Part shown: positions 1 to 10,346 of the stretch, one piece after another | How positions within the stretch are numbered: position 1 is the first letter of the stretch | Layout of the letters: the number at the start of each line of letters is the position of its first letter | Origin: Cryoendolithus antarcticus | Taxonomy: Eukaryota; Ascomycota; Dothideomycetes; Cladosporiales; Cladosporiaceae | NCBI GenBank assembly: GCA_002077065.1 | Contig: NAJO01000014.1 | Coordinates: 248,001 to 312,000, forward strand | DNA length: 64,000 nucleotides | Reading direction: 5' to 3' | Program-made: the position numbers and the translations under genes | Notes under the pieces: generated by a model | Databases searched by the model: none | Told to the model about the DNA's origin: nothing | The model's input: the letters and a program-made list of their open reading frames with translations, nothing else

Positions 1-1
1 C

Positions 2-1121
2 CTGTTCACGCTGGCAGTTGAGCAGCAGATTGATATCTTCGAGATGGCGACCACCCCTCAGAAAGGTGGCAGGTACCTCGACAAACCCACCTGGAATCAC
101 AGGCAGGAGATCATTGGGAACAAGAACAGTTCCTACATTCCCAGAGACTTTCCCGCCCCCAAAGTCAACGAGTGGCTTCTCTCAAAGCAATACTTCCTGC
201 AAGCTGCCCGGGCCTGATTCAGAGCTAATGCAAACTTGCTGGTCAACCCTTTGATGACCGTTTCAAGATGGCTCGCCTTCCCGTTATACCGATCAATGGC
301 TGTGAAGCTGGAGCTTGACTTCAGCCACTGTAGCAAGTTTGGCCTTGTGAACCCAACTCTGTTGGAGTGCGATAATCTGGTATCCTTGACGGTTAGGATC
401 GAGAGCTACAGGCTAGCAGATGACGACTGGTGTCTGTGGCGGGGCAGACTCAGCAACAAATCCATGTCGAAGCTTCTCAAGGGTTCGATACTGCCATTGC
501 TGCGGGGTCTTGGGGAGTTCAAAGTGACCACCGCGTTCTGCATCGCAGCACGCATTGACAAGGAAAAGCAAATGCTGGCGGCGAATGTACTGCACATCCA
601 GAAAGCACTACAGAAGGTCGTACTGCTGCCCAAGGACTCGGATTTCGTCAATAAGTATCAGAATGCGGCGAAGTTGTATCCGGGTTCGAAAGTGCGCTGG
701 GATGGAGATGCGGCTCTTGAAAGTGAAGAGATGGGTCCATCGATTCCTCGAGTGGCGACGCCCGATATCTCTCCAGACTACATCTCAGCGTCTACACAAA
801 CAGACAACAGCCCTCAGCCCTCTAAACGTCCCAAGTACGTCTCGACGTCGACACAAATGGAGGACCAGGATCAGCCGGGTGCTAAAGTCGATAGAGTGAT
901 GACGTTTGACCAGCGCGTGGCCGAATCAGCTTTGGTGAACGAGATGCTCGAGCGTGAAGCCCGCAGACATGGAGGCAGCGCGATTGCCGAAGGCTTTCCT
1001 TCGTTCAACCCTCAGGCAGATTGGTAAGTTGCCTACTGGCGCTTTGACAGACTGTAATGCGTTGCTGACGTACATCTTACGCAGGCTGCTGAGTTGCAGG
1101 GAGCGCGCTCCGACGTATTGA
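2..1121 (+). CDS. Unknown protein, 5' end outside window, in-frame TGA at 215
   Basis: This is the 3' part of a gene that begins before the window. The frame is open from base 2, meets TGA at 215-217, and continues in the same frame to an intron at 1024-1084 (GTAAGT...ACGCAG). The second exon ends at TGA 1119-1121, giving about 352 visible codons. Both sides of the internal stop read like one protein: KVNEWLLSKQYF before it and FRANANLLVNP after it. A Trp codon (TGG) at the stop would give AARAWF. The C-terminal half is hydrophilic and holds a short internal repeat (YISASTQTD and YVSTSTQME). The layout recalls fungal proteins with a 'nRLLLVSKQFF'-type N-terminal region, but I cannot name a family. 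It may be a nonsense allele, a pseudogene, a sequencing error or a readthrough gene. Confidence 0.6.
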
Positions 1122-1666
1122 GGCGGTCTTCGACTTAGATGAGTGGGAAGGGAGATGGTGGATGATAGCTGGAACATGTGTGTCAGTATTTGCTGTCGTT
1201 GCGCTAGGGGAGGGGAGGCAACATCTGTGTTGCCCATCGAATTCGCTGCCTTGGAGACCTCCAGATCTCGTATACTCTATACTTGCTTCAGATATGCACA
1301 CATAGCTAACACGGCCATTGATACTAAGCAGTGGTAACTTTACCCTCATTTGATCATTCATTGCGCTATCTTACCCGCTCGCTCATGCAAGCTGCGTCTT
1401 GCTGCCAAGACTCTGCGCGGTGCAGCCATCATGGTGGTATGTCGATTCCACTCCTCTGCCGCCCCGCGTCTGTATGCGTGTCGATCCTTCCTTGCTCGCG
1501 CTCCGTGTGTTCCGAGGTGCTTGTCCCGCTTTCGTAGCCTCGAAGGTCGGGAATCGAGCATCCGGAATACTGCTGCTGCCGCCGCTGCCACTGCCGCTTC
1601 TTCACGTACGCACATTCACGAGCTCAACATACCTTCTGCTTTAGTATCCAATCGCACCTCACTTCA
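1122..1666. other. Convergent 3' intergenic region
   Basis: This lies between the 3' ends of the first gene and of SmB. Short open frames on both strands here have no recognisable protein character. I see no RNA gene or repeat. Confidence 0.6.
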
Positions 1667-2452
1667 CTACCGTGGTGGAAAGCCATGCCCTGGCGGCGCA
1701 AACCCCCGACCGAACCCCGGCGGCGCGCCTCCAGGTGGTCCTCCAAACCCAGGCGGCCCTCCAAACCCTCCCGGCGGCGCCCCAAACCCAGGTGGTCCAG
1801 CTCTCCCCATACCCGGGAATCCCGGCCCGCCAACGCCCACCGCCGGTCCCGCCAATCCAATTCCCGCGCCTCGCCCAGCAGGCTTCGAAATCCCAACACC
1901 AGCCTGCATCGCAGCCGGCACTCCACCTCCTGGTGCTGAGGTGCCGAGTCGCGCAGAGGGATCTGCGGGGGGTGGGCCGTCTACCGAGCAGGAGACTACT
2001 GTTGCGCCGCGCACTATGGCTAGACCCAGGGCGCGCTTCTCTTCGGTTTCGATTGTGGTTGCTGTTGAGGGGGTTGTGCCGGCTGCGGCGGGGGCGGGTT
2101 TCGATTTGCGTTTTACGCGGCGGAATTCTTCGCAGTCGGCTAGGACGAGGTTCATGTGCTGCTGAAAGTCAGTATTGGGGAGTGAGTGCGCATGGTGAAG
2201 AGAAGGGATACTTTATCGAAGGCTAGCATTTGGCCGACTAGTTGGCGACCATCTTTTAGGGTGGCTCGCATGCGGTAGTTGATCTGTGGAGGCTATAAGT
2301 GAGGTTTGGGGCTAGGCGCATATGATTAAGCACTTACGAAGCCAGTCTAGGAGCGATGCGTGTCAGCTGTGTCCGTCAACATATTGAACGGAAGGCCATT
2401 GCGATTCAGGTGATTGACTTACCATCTTTCCCTGCTTGTTCGTAGCCGCCAT
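1667..2452 (-). CDS. SMB1: Small nuclear ribonucleoprotein-associated protein B (SmB)
   Basis: Core Sm protein of the spliceosomal U1, U2, U4 and U5 snRNPs, acting in the nucleus as part of the heptameric Sm ring. Exons on the minus strand are 2423-2452, 2338-2346, 2212-2283 and 1667-2158, giving 200 residues. The Sm fold is clear: [14 protein letters not shown] (Sm1 strands), [14 protein letters not shown], then [11 protein letters not shown] (Sm2). The C-terminal half is a Pro/Gly-rich tail of [13 protein letters not shown] repeats, typical of SmB/B'. The second exon is only 9 bases and encodes Thr-Gly-Phe. It supplies the three residues that SmB proteins carry between the N-terminal KM and the I-[ND]-Y-R-M strand. 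The last acceptor is a tandem CAGCAG site, so an extra Gln before HMNLVL is possible. The first ATG is 296 bases from the divergent RPL11 start. Confidence 0.93.
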
Positions 2453-2748
2453 GATGGCAGATTGGCGTGGGGATTGCGGTTGACACGATGTATGCAGAAC
2501 TTTTGGAGGCTGTGTTGGCGCGATGAATGAAGTCTTCTGAGCGTATGTAGCACTGCTTGGTGTTGCGACAAGCTCGAGCTGGCGATCTTGAGAAGTGAAG
2601 TCCCGAGACGCTACATGACTCGTGCGGTTTGAATTGCCAAGACTGCACAAAGCACCCGCTCAGAATTCGAGATCTCCACCTCGACAACGACGAAGTCCAC
2701 CGGCGACTCCCAACACACCAACGACTCCCCCGGCACAGATCATTCGCA
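2453..2748. promoter_or_regulatory. Shared divergent promoter, SmB / RPL11
   Basis: Only 296 bases separate the start codons of SmB (-) and RPL11 (+), so both promoters must lie here or overlap the 5' leaders. The half next to RPL11 is C/A-rich (about 2690-2745), as is common in leaders of fungal ribosomal protein genes. I cannot identify factor sites. Confidence 0.5.
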
Positions 2749-3439
2749 ATGGCCACCGATGGCGCATCCAGCGGCGGCAAGGACAAGTCGACCAACCCCA
2801 TGCGCGAGCTCAAAATTCAAAAGCTTGTCCTCAACATCTCCGTCGGCGAGTCTGGTGACAGGCTTACAAGAGCCGCAAAGGTGCTCGAGCAGCTGAGCGG
2901 TCAAACGCCAGTCTACAGTACGTGGTATCGCCATGATCTCGACTATCAGACAACGGCAGGAAGCACTGGAGAAGTTCTCAATGTACTAACATACACGCTC
3001 AGGCAAGGCCCGCTACACCGTCCGCACATTCGGCATCCGCCGCAACGAGAAAATCGCCGTCCACGTGACAGTCCGCGGTCCCAAAGCAGAGGAGATTCTC
3101 GAGCGCGGCCTCAAGGTCAAGGAGTACGAGCTCCGCAAGCGCAACTTCTCCGCTACCGGCAACTTCGGCTTCGGTATCTCTGAGCACATCGATCTCGGCA
3201 TCAAGTACGACCCGGGAATTGGTATCTACGGCATGGACTTCTACTGCTGCATGTGAGTTGTCAATGGAGGTATGAGACAGATGGTGGGATGAGGAACTGA
3301 CAAGTGTTGTAGGACCCGACCAGGAGAGCGTATCGCCAAGCGCCGGCGCGCGAAGGCGAGGATCGGTGCATCTCACCGCATCAAGCAGCAAGAGGTTGTT
3401 AAATGGTACAAGAACAGGTTCGAGGGAATCGTGCGATAA
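2749..3439 (+). CDS. RPL11: 60S ribosomal protein L11 (uL5)
   Basis: Large-subunit ribosomal protein uL5, which binds 5S rRNA at the central protuberance of the cytosolic ribosome. Exons 2749-2917, 3003-3252 and 3313-3439 give 181 residues, close to the usual 174-178. Signature segments are [20 protein letters not shown] near the N-terminus, [20 protein letters not shown] across the first junction, [15 protein letters not shown], and [15 protein letters not shown] across the second. Intron 1 (85 bases) has a clear TACTAAC branch point at about 2984-2990. Intron 2 is 60 bases. Both junctions restore the conserved frame. The start ATG gives [13 protein letters not shown], a normal N-terminus for fungal orthologues. 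It is divergent from SmB. Confidence 0.97.
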
Positions 3440-3901
3440 ATGTTTGTTGGACTCGGATGGGAAACATGTGGCGCGACTCAGACAAGCCGTGCATTACAGC
3501 ACAGGGCAAAGAGCAGGGCATGGTCGATAGCATGAACATCGGATACCTGGCCTATCGAAGCTTCACTGCTTGAGCAAGATCACGAAAATGGAGGCTTCAC
3601 CTTGAGTGAACTTGCCGCTTAACCATTGATCGCTGTCTCAATGCAACCTTCCCAATCTCAAGCATGTCACACTTGCATCGCTGTGAGCGTTGCACCAGAG
3701 GTAAGTTTTGTACTTGCTTGACTGTCGGCAAACGCTCTCTACTCGCTATGCTAGTCCTTCTCGCACTGTGGATATTACCAAAAACAAATGCATCTCTCAT
3801 CGCTCATGTCTCATCCTACCTTACTCTGCTCTCGCTCTGTACTGTCGCCTCGGCTCTCCCTTACTTCTGTCATGCACAAGATTCTTCCATACTTCCCTTT
3901 C
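3440..3901. other. Intergenic region
   Basis: Convergent 3' region between RPL11 and a GPI-anchored protein gene on the minus strand. Short open frames here run antisense into the next gene and look like shadows. Nothing else is seen. Confidence 0.55.
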
Positions 3902-4653
3902 TCACCCAAGCAGACACAACAGCCCCGCAATCCCGCCCAACGCCGCAATCGGACTCTTCGCCAATCCAGTCGCCGCAGCGCCCGCGCTCGAACTACTCCC
4001 TGCTGCCGTTGCACTCCCACTCGCCGCCGCACTACTCCCCGTGCTAGCCGCGACCGCCACCGTCGAACTCCCCGTCACAGTCGCCCCCGCGCTTCCCCCA
4101 GAACTAGCCTGCGTGCTCGTCACAGCCACCGTACTACTCCCCGTCACCAACTCAAACGGCTCGGTGATGCCGTTGACGATCACGCCGTTCGTGGCGATCT
4201 GCACTTCCTGCCCTCCCACCAGCGCTGACTGGCCAGGCGAGAGATTCGCGTAGCCGGCTATGTTCGCGCGGGAGCCGATGTAGGAGGCTGTGTAGACGCC
4301 GGCGTTGGGGATTGTGAAGACGGCTATTGACGTGCCGGCTGCCGAGGTGGGTGAAGAGGAGGAGGAGGGCGAAGTGGTGGGCGTGGAGGTTTGGACCGTG
4401 AAGCCGCCGGCTGTGTCTGTGGCGGTGTCTGTGAGGACGAGGCTGCTGGTGAGAGTGCGGTCACTGAGGGTGATTTGCGTGAAGGAGTTGTGGATTGAGA
4501 CGGCTGTTAGGGTTGAGGGGTCGTCGGTTTCGGATTGGGCGGCTGGAGGAGGGTGTGAGAAACGTGCGGGCGGCTATGATTGGATTTGCGCAGCGATAGC
4601 TTACCTGATAGACTTGCGCCGATGAGGGCGAGGGTGAGGGTGGTGTAGCGCAT
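3902..4653 (-). CDS. GPI-anchored Ser/Ala-rich cell-surface protein
   Basis: Predicted secreted wall or plasma-membrane protein of unknown molecular role. Exons 4605-4653 and 3902-4542 (minus) give 229 residues. The first exon encodes a signal peptide (MRYTTLTLALIGASLS) and the second begins AAQSETDD. The middle has a compact region (IPNAGVYTASYIGSR, GQEVQIATNGVIVNG) that looks folded. The rest is a low-complexity Ser/Ala/Gly/Thr tract containing two TGSSTVAV motifs. It ends in a hydrophobic tail (ALGGIAGLLCLLG) preceded by small residues, as expected for GPI attachment. The intron (4543-4604, GTAAGC...CAG) falls between the signal peptide and the mature part, a common arrangement in fungal secreted proteins. 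I do not recognise a named family. Confidence 0.8.
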
Positions 4654-5245
4654 GCTTGCTATCTTATGATGTGATCGATGCGGATGTTGTTGAGTGATAG
4701 GTAGCTATGCGCTTTACGCTGAATGACTTTACTCTCTGTGCTGTTGTGCTGCTTGCTGTATGCGAATTGCTGAAGTCACAAGCTGCAGGTGATCTAATAC
4801 AACAGACACAACCTAGCCGAGTCGCTCTTGCCTCTTTCCTGAAGTCACAAGCCACTCGCAGCACAAGATTGAAAGTGAAGTCGTACCTACCTCGCCTGCC
4901 GGCAGCTTACCTCTTATCGCATAGCTTCAATCACTTGTACTATCGCAGGCCGCGGCAACTTGCATGCAGCATTGGCATTGGCGTGCATGGCTTGCGTCAG
5001 CCATAGCTTGGTGACACAATTGGTGAGGATTGTGAGATTGGGTTGCGGTGAGGGTGGTCAAGCGAGGTTGGAAGCAAGGCACATGTTCGTCGATGCAGGG
5101 TGGCCGGGCCGTGGTGCAGATGGATGTGAAGACGTGGGATGGCGGGGAGGAGGGGACATGAGCCGTGAGCCACCTTATTACATCCTACTACTTCGAAATT
5201 CGAATGCCACATGCGGGTTGATCCGGGAGACACTCACATTCTAGA
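4654..5245. other. Intergenic region
   Basis: Lies between the start of the GPI protein gene and the 3' end of the HET gene, both on the minus strand. A 13-base direct repeat (TGAAGTCACAAGC) occurs at about 4769 and 4841 in what would be the GPI gene promoter. No gene is seen. Confidence 0.5.
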
Positions 5246-7306
5246 TCAGTAGAGGGTGACCTCTTGCACATGATGCTGGCCACTGCGTACTAGTCCCTCG
5301 ACTTCACCCTCCATGCAGCCTTGAAGATATGCTTCGCCAACGACTTGGTAGCTCACGGAATCTTCCATTGGTCTTAGCAATATCGGCGTCGGGCAGCCCG
5401 GAAAAACAGCAAATATATCTCCACGACGCGCCCCAGCTGCTTGGTTGACTGCAGTATCAGCTCTAGCACAATCTGCCCAGCCTATGCGGCCAGCAGAGGT
5501 AACTACTAACCGCCTGCGGCCGGCGAGTGCGGTTCTTATCCATGCGCGAAATGCGTAGTAGCAGTCACCGACCTCGAACCTTTCAGCTTCATGTCCAGGG
5601 AACCAGGCTCGCAGCTCCCGCTCTCCCACCATGAAGTTTGCGTTACGGTCAAACCAGGACAGCCAGCGGGCGTAGTCATACATATCTCGTGCGAAAGCTT
5701 CCCAGCCTGGCTTGCTAAACTGCGTCTCCGCATCATGCAAGGTCAGAGGCAGGTGCAGTATTGATCGCGAATCTCGATGATAGCGTCTACGATCAGCGTA
5801 GAGAGCGATGGCGAGCTGCTCCATCATAGCTTCAGCACTACCGTAGTAATCGACGGTACCACAGGGCTGTACTATGACTGAGCTCTTCGCTTCGGGATTG
5901 CAGCCGAGGCCGTCGACCGTATCTAGCAGTACCGCGTGGCAAATCAAATGTGCCCCCTGCCTTCGAGGCAAACCAAAGGGCAGTCCGCTGTCCGCGCAGT
6001 ATGGCCGCCACTCCAATCCTTCGATGTCCTCTGCCTCGTGTACGTCCTCGTCTGGACGGTGGTCACGACATCGCCGCTTCTGTTTCCAGTCCGGTACCCA
6101 AGTGGGCGATCCTGAAGCGTCAAGGAGGTTGGCATCTCGCAAGAATTCAATACTATGATGAGCCGCAATGTACGCTTCTGCAGTATCGGTATATACCGAA
6201 GCCGCACTCTTGCAATAGTCCGGAATGATCCTCTGGGCAATGGATGGATCCATAAGTCCAAGCAGACCGTACACTTTATCTCTGTCATCGCTACAGACAG
6301 TCTCACTTGCGAGTAGGATCAAAGTCGCAAGTTTTACAGACCCCATCGGCGATTCGCGTAACAGAGTCAGCAGGCCGAGATCCTTCCACACATGCATGGA
6401 TGCATTGCTCTCAGCCACTACCTCCACCTTCACCGACAAGCCTGCTGTCTCGCAATCCCGAGTAAAGGCTTCGTCGTGAGGGTTCCATAGGTATTCATGG
6501 ATCACGCTCAGGCTACGACACAGCATCATCCATTCGATACGCCTTGACCCACACATGAGAATCGCTCGAGCACCACCAAGCACTAGCTCTTGTACGATCC
6601 ACAGTCGACTCCAGTACGGTCGGTTCAGCAAGCGAGCCAGCGCCAGCCAACTTCCGCAAGGATGTGGCAATTCATGCTGTACCATCTTGTCTCTGAGTTG
6701 CTCGCAAGCTCGCACAGAGCGAGACGTATTCGCGAGGCACTCGATCAAATCCACAGCGAGATCACTTCCATCCCTCTCGGGCCCCAAGAATCCCAGCACC
6801 AACCACGCCTCAGCGTAAATCATCCGCATGAGCCCGACCTGATGCCCACGCTCCCAGGTATCTTGCTGATTAATGCAAAGCGCATCGATCCACAGCTTCA
6901 TTCGGCTACCAAACCACTCACTCTTCCTGACAGCGTTCAACGCCTTGAACAGATTCCGACCGACCTTCGATTGTTCTCCGTTCACGAGAATGCTGGCTGC
7001 ATCGTCAGGATTTCCCCAAACATAGCTCAGCGCAGCATAATCGCCCCATCGAAACCTTGGCCGATTGGTACTCGGGTTCAGGTCCCCGACCTGAGCGTCT
7101 GACCACTCGTGCGCACTTGAAGTGAGCGGGCGGCTGTAGCGGTGGCGCTGTGGGAGGAGGTCATTGTGGGCTTGTGTGGTGTCGAGCAAGGAGTAGGTGC
7201 TCAGCTCGCAGCTCAAGAGCTCGTCGCAGGAGCAAGGGTTGATGGTGATGAGTCGTAGCTGTCTGCGCTCTGGGTCTAGAGGTTGAGACGCGTAGATGGC
7301 TTCCAT
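5246..7306 (-). CDS. HET-domain (heterokaryon incompatibility) protein
   Basis: Putative heterokaryon-incompatibility or NLR-associated cell-death effector, a family confined to filamentous fungi. Single exon of 686 residues, in the usual size range. The HET domain is recognisable by its three blocks: ALSYVWG (about 92-98), LWIDALCINQ (about 138-147) and NRPYWSRLWIVQEL (about 228-241). An inserted loop separates blocks two and three. The C-terminal half is the long poorly conserved region usual in these proteins, with DDRDKVYGLLGL, also family-typical. There is no transmembrane segment and no N-terminal NACHT or goodbye-type module in this frame. Neighbours are housekeeping genes, so there is no allorecognition cluster here. 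The specific role is not predictable from sequence. Confidence 0.9.
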   Translation of the reverse strand: MEAIYASQPLDPERRQLRLITINPCSCDELLSCELSTYSLLDTTQAHNDLLPQRHRYSRPLTSSAHEWSDAQVGDLNPSTNRPRFRWGDYAALSYVWGNPDDAASILVNGEQSKVGRNLFKALNAVRKSEWFGSRMKLWIDALCINQQDTWERGHQVGLMRMIYAEAWLVLGFLGPERDGSDLAVDLIECLANTSRSVRACEQLRDKMVQHELPHPCGSWLALARLLNRPYWSRLWIVQELVLGGARAILMCGSRRIEWMMLCRSLSVIHEYLWNPHDEAFTRDCETAGLSVKVEVVAESNASMHVWKDLGLLTLLRESPMGSVKLATLILLASETVCSDDRDKVYGLLGLMDPSIAQRIIPDYCKSAASVYTDTAEAYIAAHHSIEFLRDANLLDASGSPTWVPDWKQKRRCRDHRPDEDVHEAEDIEGLEWRPYCADSGLPFGLPRRQGAHLICHAVLLDTVDGLGCNPEAKSSVIVQPCGTVDYYGSAEAMMEQLAIALYADRRRYHRDSRSILHLPLTLHDAETQFSKPGWEAFARDMYDYARWLSWFDRNANFMVGERELRAWFPGHEAERFEVGDCYYAFRAWIRTALAGRRRLVVTSAGRIGWADCARADTAVNQAAGARRGDIFAVFPGCPTPILLRPMEDSVSYQVVGEAYLQGCMEGEVEGLVRSGQHHVQEVTLY

Positions 7307-7860
7307 ACTGATTCAACAATGATCTCTAGATCTAACAGATATCCACATGAAGAGACATCTTTCTTCCGCACATGCGGCCTGCAGGCACATTATAGGCATT
7401 CCAACACAGCTCCGGCATGGGCAGCGCAGTGACGCTGACATGCGCATGAAGGCGATAGAGGCATGCTGCTTTGATTGCCTTTGAGGCCGCCATGTTCGCA
7501 CTGCATTATTTCGTGCATGATCTATTGGACGTCAGCATAAAATGGGGTCGCCTCGGAAAAAGCGATTGCTCCCACTCGATTGCAACGGTTCTGCTGCTTC
7601 GCGTAGCGTTCTGGCGGACAACAACAGCACAGATACCTGGCGTGCACTGGCGTCCTGCGAAATCGATGCCAACGTGTACGATCCTGCATTCGAAAGCTGG
7701 AGCACTCGATGGGGTGGCACAGACACTCGCACACAAGTTCTGGGTAACGTCGATTATAACAATGATATGCCTCGCTTCGCTTGACGCCCCGAGTGACGTG
7801 CAGCGCAGTTCGCATACTGCCTAACCCGACCTAAACGCCTTGCAGAAGCCATGCATTACC
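7307..7860. other. Intergenic region
   Basis: Lies between the HET gene start and the MCM7 stop. Overlapping short frames on both strands carry no recognisable domain. No RNA gene seen. Confidence 0.5.
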
Positions 7861-10346
7861 CTAGAAATCATCAAGCCCCATGTCATCGTCTCCCGCTTCA
7901 ATGAACACCAATCTCGTGCCCTCTGAAGCAGTCTGCCAGATCTGTGATAGGCGTCAGCAAACAAATTCAACTTCACACAGGAGAGCGCAAAACTTACGTC
8001 CAAATCAGCATACTCGTCCAAACAAGCCTCAAGCTGCTGCACTGTGAAGCCCTTCGCCAGCACTCTTTCCCTTACTTTCCTAATATCCATCTCGCCAGCT
8101 CCCTCGCCTGTGGCAGCCGCACCACTCTCCCTCATACCCCGAATGAGGTTGAAAATCTTCGTACTTGGTGACTGATCGCCACGACGATCACGATTATCAT
8201 CGTACAAGCTCGCTTTACTGACTTCCACCAATCGCAGCGCCTCATCGATATCTTCGTTGATGACTTCACCAGCGAAGCGAAGACGCGCAAGAGCCTGCGC
8301 CAGACGCAGAACGCCCAGCAATGTACGAGGTGAGGTGTAAGTGAACGTCTTATTCGCAGCCTCGTCCCGCTTCTGGCCTTGCCGAAGTCGCACGTAGGCG
8401 CCCACGAGATAATCTGAGACACCCTTCGGCACGACAGGCCGGTAGGTACGCGCGCGAGCAACCCATTGCCGGACTTCGTTGGGCGAGAAGATGATCCCGC
8501 CACCTTGAGGCTCCGGGTGAGCATTGTGGATGTGCACGTATGTGACGTGGCGGGCGAGCTCTTCGTCTGCGTCTCGCGAGGGAGTGTCGAGAATGAGGAA
8601 GATGACGTCGAATCTGCTGAGAAGGGCGGCTGGGAGGTTGATGTTTTCTACTGGCGAGATGCGAGGGTTGTAGCGGCCGTAGAGAGGGTTGGCGGCTGCG
8701 AGAATGGCTGTCCGAGCGTTCAAGGTGGTGGTGATGCCGGCTTTGGCGATGGAGATCGTTTGCTGCTCCATCACTTCGTGGATGGCCGTCCGGTCGCTGT
8801 CGTCCATCTTGTCAAACTCATCGATACAGCAGATGCCGTTGTCAGCAAGGACCAGCGCGCCACCTTCGAGAATCATTTCATCTGTCACTGGATCGCGCAT
8901 GACTGCTGCTGTCAGACCGACTCCACTGCTTCCGCGGCCGGTGGTGTAGACACCTCGAGGGGCGATCTTGGTGATATACTTGAGCAGCTGAGATTTGGCA
9001 ACACCTGGATCACCCATCAAGCAGACGTTGATGTCACCACGAATTCGCATGCCATCACCCATCTCTTTCGTTACACCGCCAATGAGCTGTAGCAAAAGCG
9101 CCTTCTTCACATCCTGATGGCCGAAGATCTCGGGCGCGATAGACCTGCTGAGATACTCGTACAGCTGTCCTGACTGCTCGAGCTCGGTCATACGTTGTAT
9201 CGTTGCAGGCGCCAATACCATGTCATCGTATGCCTTCTTGTGCTGGTGCACAAACTGCGCTTCCAGGTATGTGTCTGTCAGCAAGCCGGCCTTGATAGCC
9301 TTGAACCCAGTATACGGCGTAGGCAGAAAGATGCCTGCAATGTCCACCACATCGCCAGGATTGACCTGCCGACACAGTGCGCCATGGCAGTGTATCGTAA
9401 GCTGTCGAGGAATGTGACCAACGGGCACTTGATCTGCCATCTCTTGAATCTTGATCTCCTGGAAGGGCAAGAATTTTGATGCACGAGTTGACAGGAAGAG
9501 CTGGCCCTTTGCGTTATTCTCCTGGCAGTCCTTGGACGTGCATTCGACTAGCGGAGTGTACTGCTTGGTGGTAACAGGCTGGAAGATCTCATGCCCACAT
9601 CGATCACAAGAGTATGCGTTCACCAGTACAGATGGTTTGACATCTGATACCCGCGTAGTGATGCCTCGCACAGTGATAAGATGCCCAAGATGATCGCCGC
9701 GCACATTACGCACAGCGAGCGCCTTGCTGCTCTTTTCACTGCTCGATCCGGAGGGCGTGAGAGGCTTGAAGTTGAGTGTGTACCGCCTTGTCAATGCACT
9801 GGGGAAGATCGAGTTGAGAGCTGCCGCCTCATTGCCATTCGCCTCTAGCTGCTGCTGTATCATCTCGTTGTGTTTCGACCGTTGTGTCATGATCATGTCC
9901 AGTACATCGTCCTTGAAGGTCTCATTCCGCGTCGCAGTTGGAAGCTGAGCGTCAACCGCTCTCGACACGATCTCCAGGTAGTGGTGTGCGTTCTTCTCGA
10001 TCGACGATACGAGCAGCAATCCACTGTCGTCCTCTAGACTCTGCTCGTATGTCTTGAGATCGTCCAGCTCTACCAAGACATGTGATCGTTTCCGGTCTGC
10101 GACGTCTTGGAGCATGTTGGCGTACTTTGCTTTCGACTTCGTCCGTGGTGCGCGCGTTCGGGTCGCGCCATCCTCAGCATCGTCCAAAAAGTCGTACTCG
10201 TCGCTTGAGCCGTCGCCATCTAGTCGTAGGTCTTCCAATGCATCTTCCGTCTCCGTCGAAGAGGATTTGAAGTTCTTGAGGAAGTCCTCAAACGCTGCCT
10301 GCTGCTCTTCGTAATTGACCAAGAATTTGGCTTGGAGGAGAGCCAT
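7861..10346 (-). CDS. MCM7: DNA replication licensing factor MCM7
   Basis: Subunit of the nuclear MCM2-7 replicative helicase. Exons 7998-10346 and 7861-7941 (minus) give 809 residues, normal for fungal MCM7. The MCM7-type N-terminus ([23 protein letters not shown]) is followed by a zinc finger (CDRCGHE...CTSKDCQ, about 245-275) and the MCM AAA+ core. Core motifs are Walker [13 protein letters not shown] (about 443-454), Walker [11 protein letters not shown] and the arginine-finger block LLSRFD. The MCM7-specific segment [16 protein letters not shown] separates it from other MCMs. The 56-base intron (7942-7997) sits 26 codons from the end. Splicing replaces an apparent read-through tail with [17 protein letters not shown], which matches the MCM7 C-terminus. 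MCM5 was considered and rejected because the N-terminus does not fit. Confidence 0.96.

Noticed and set aside
1350..2165. 271-codon plus-strand frame rich in Pro-Gly-Asn
   Set aside because: It is the antisense shadow of the repetitive Pro/Gly tail of SmB; it has no independent domain.
7821..7860. Longer C-terminus for MCM7 from unspliced reading
   Set aside because: The read-through tail has no MCM character; splicing at 7942-7997 gives the conserved C-terminus and ends at 7861.
8466..9092. 208-codon plus-strand frame opposite MCM7
   Set aside because: Antisense to the MCM AAA+ core; no domain and no ATG-proximal signal.
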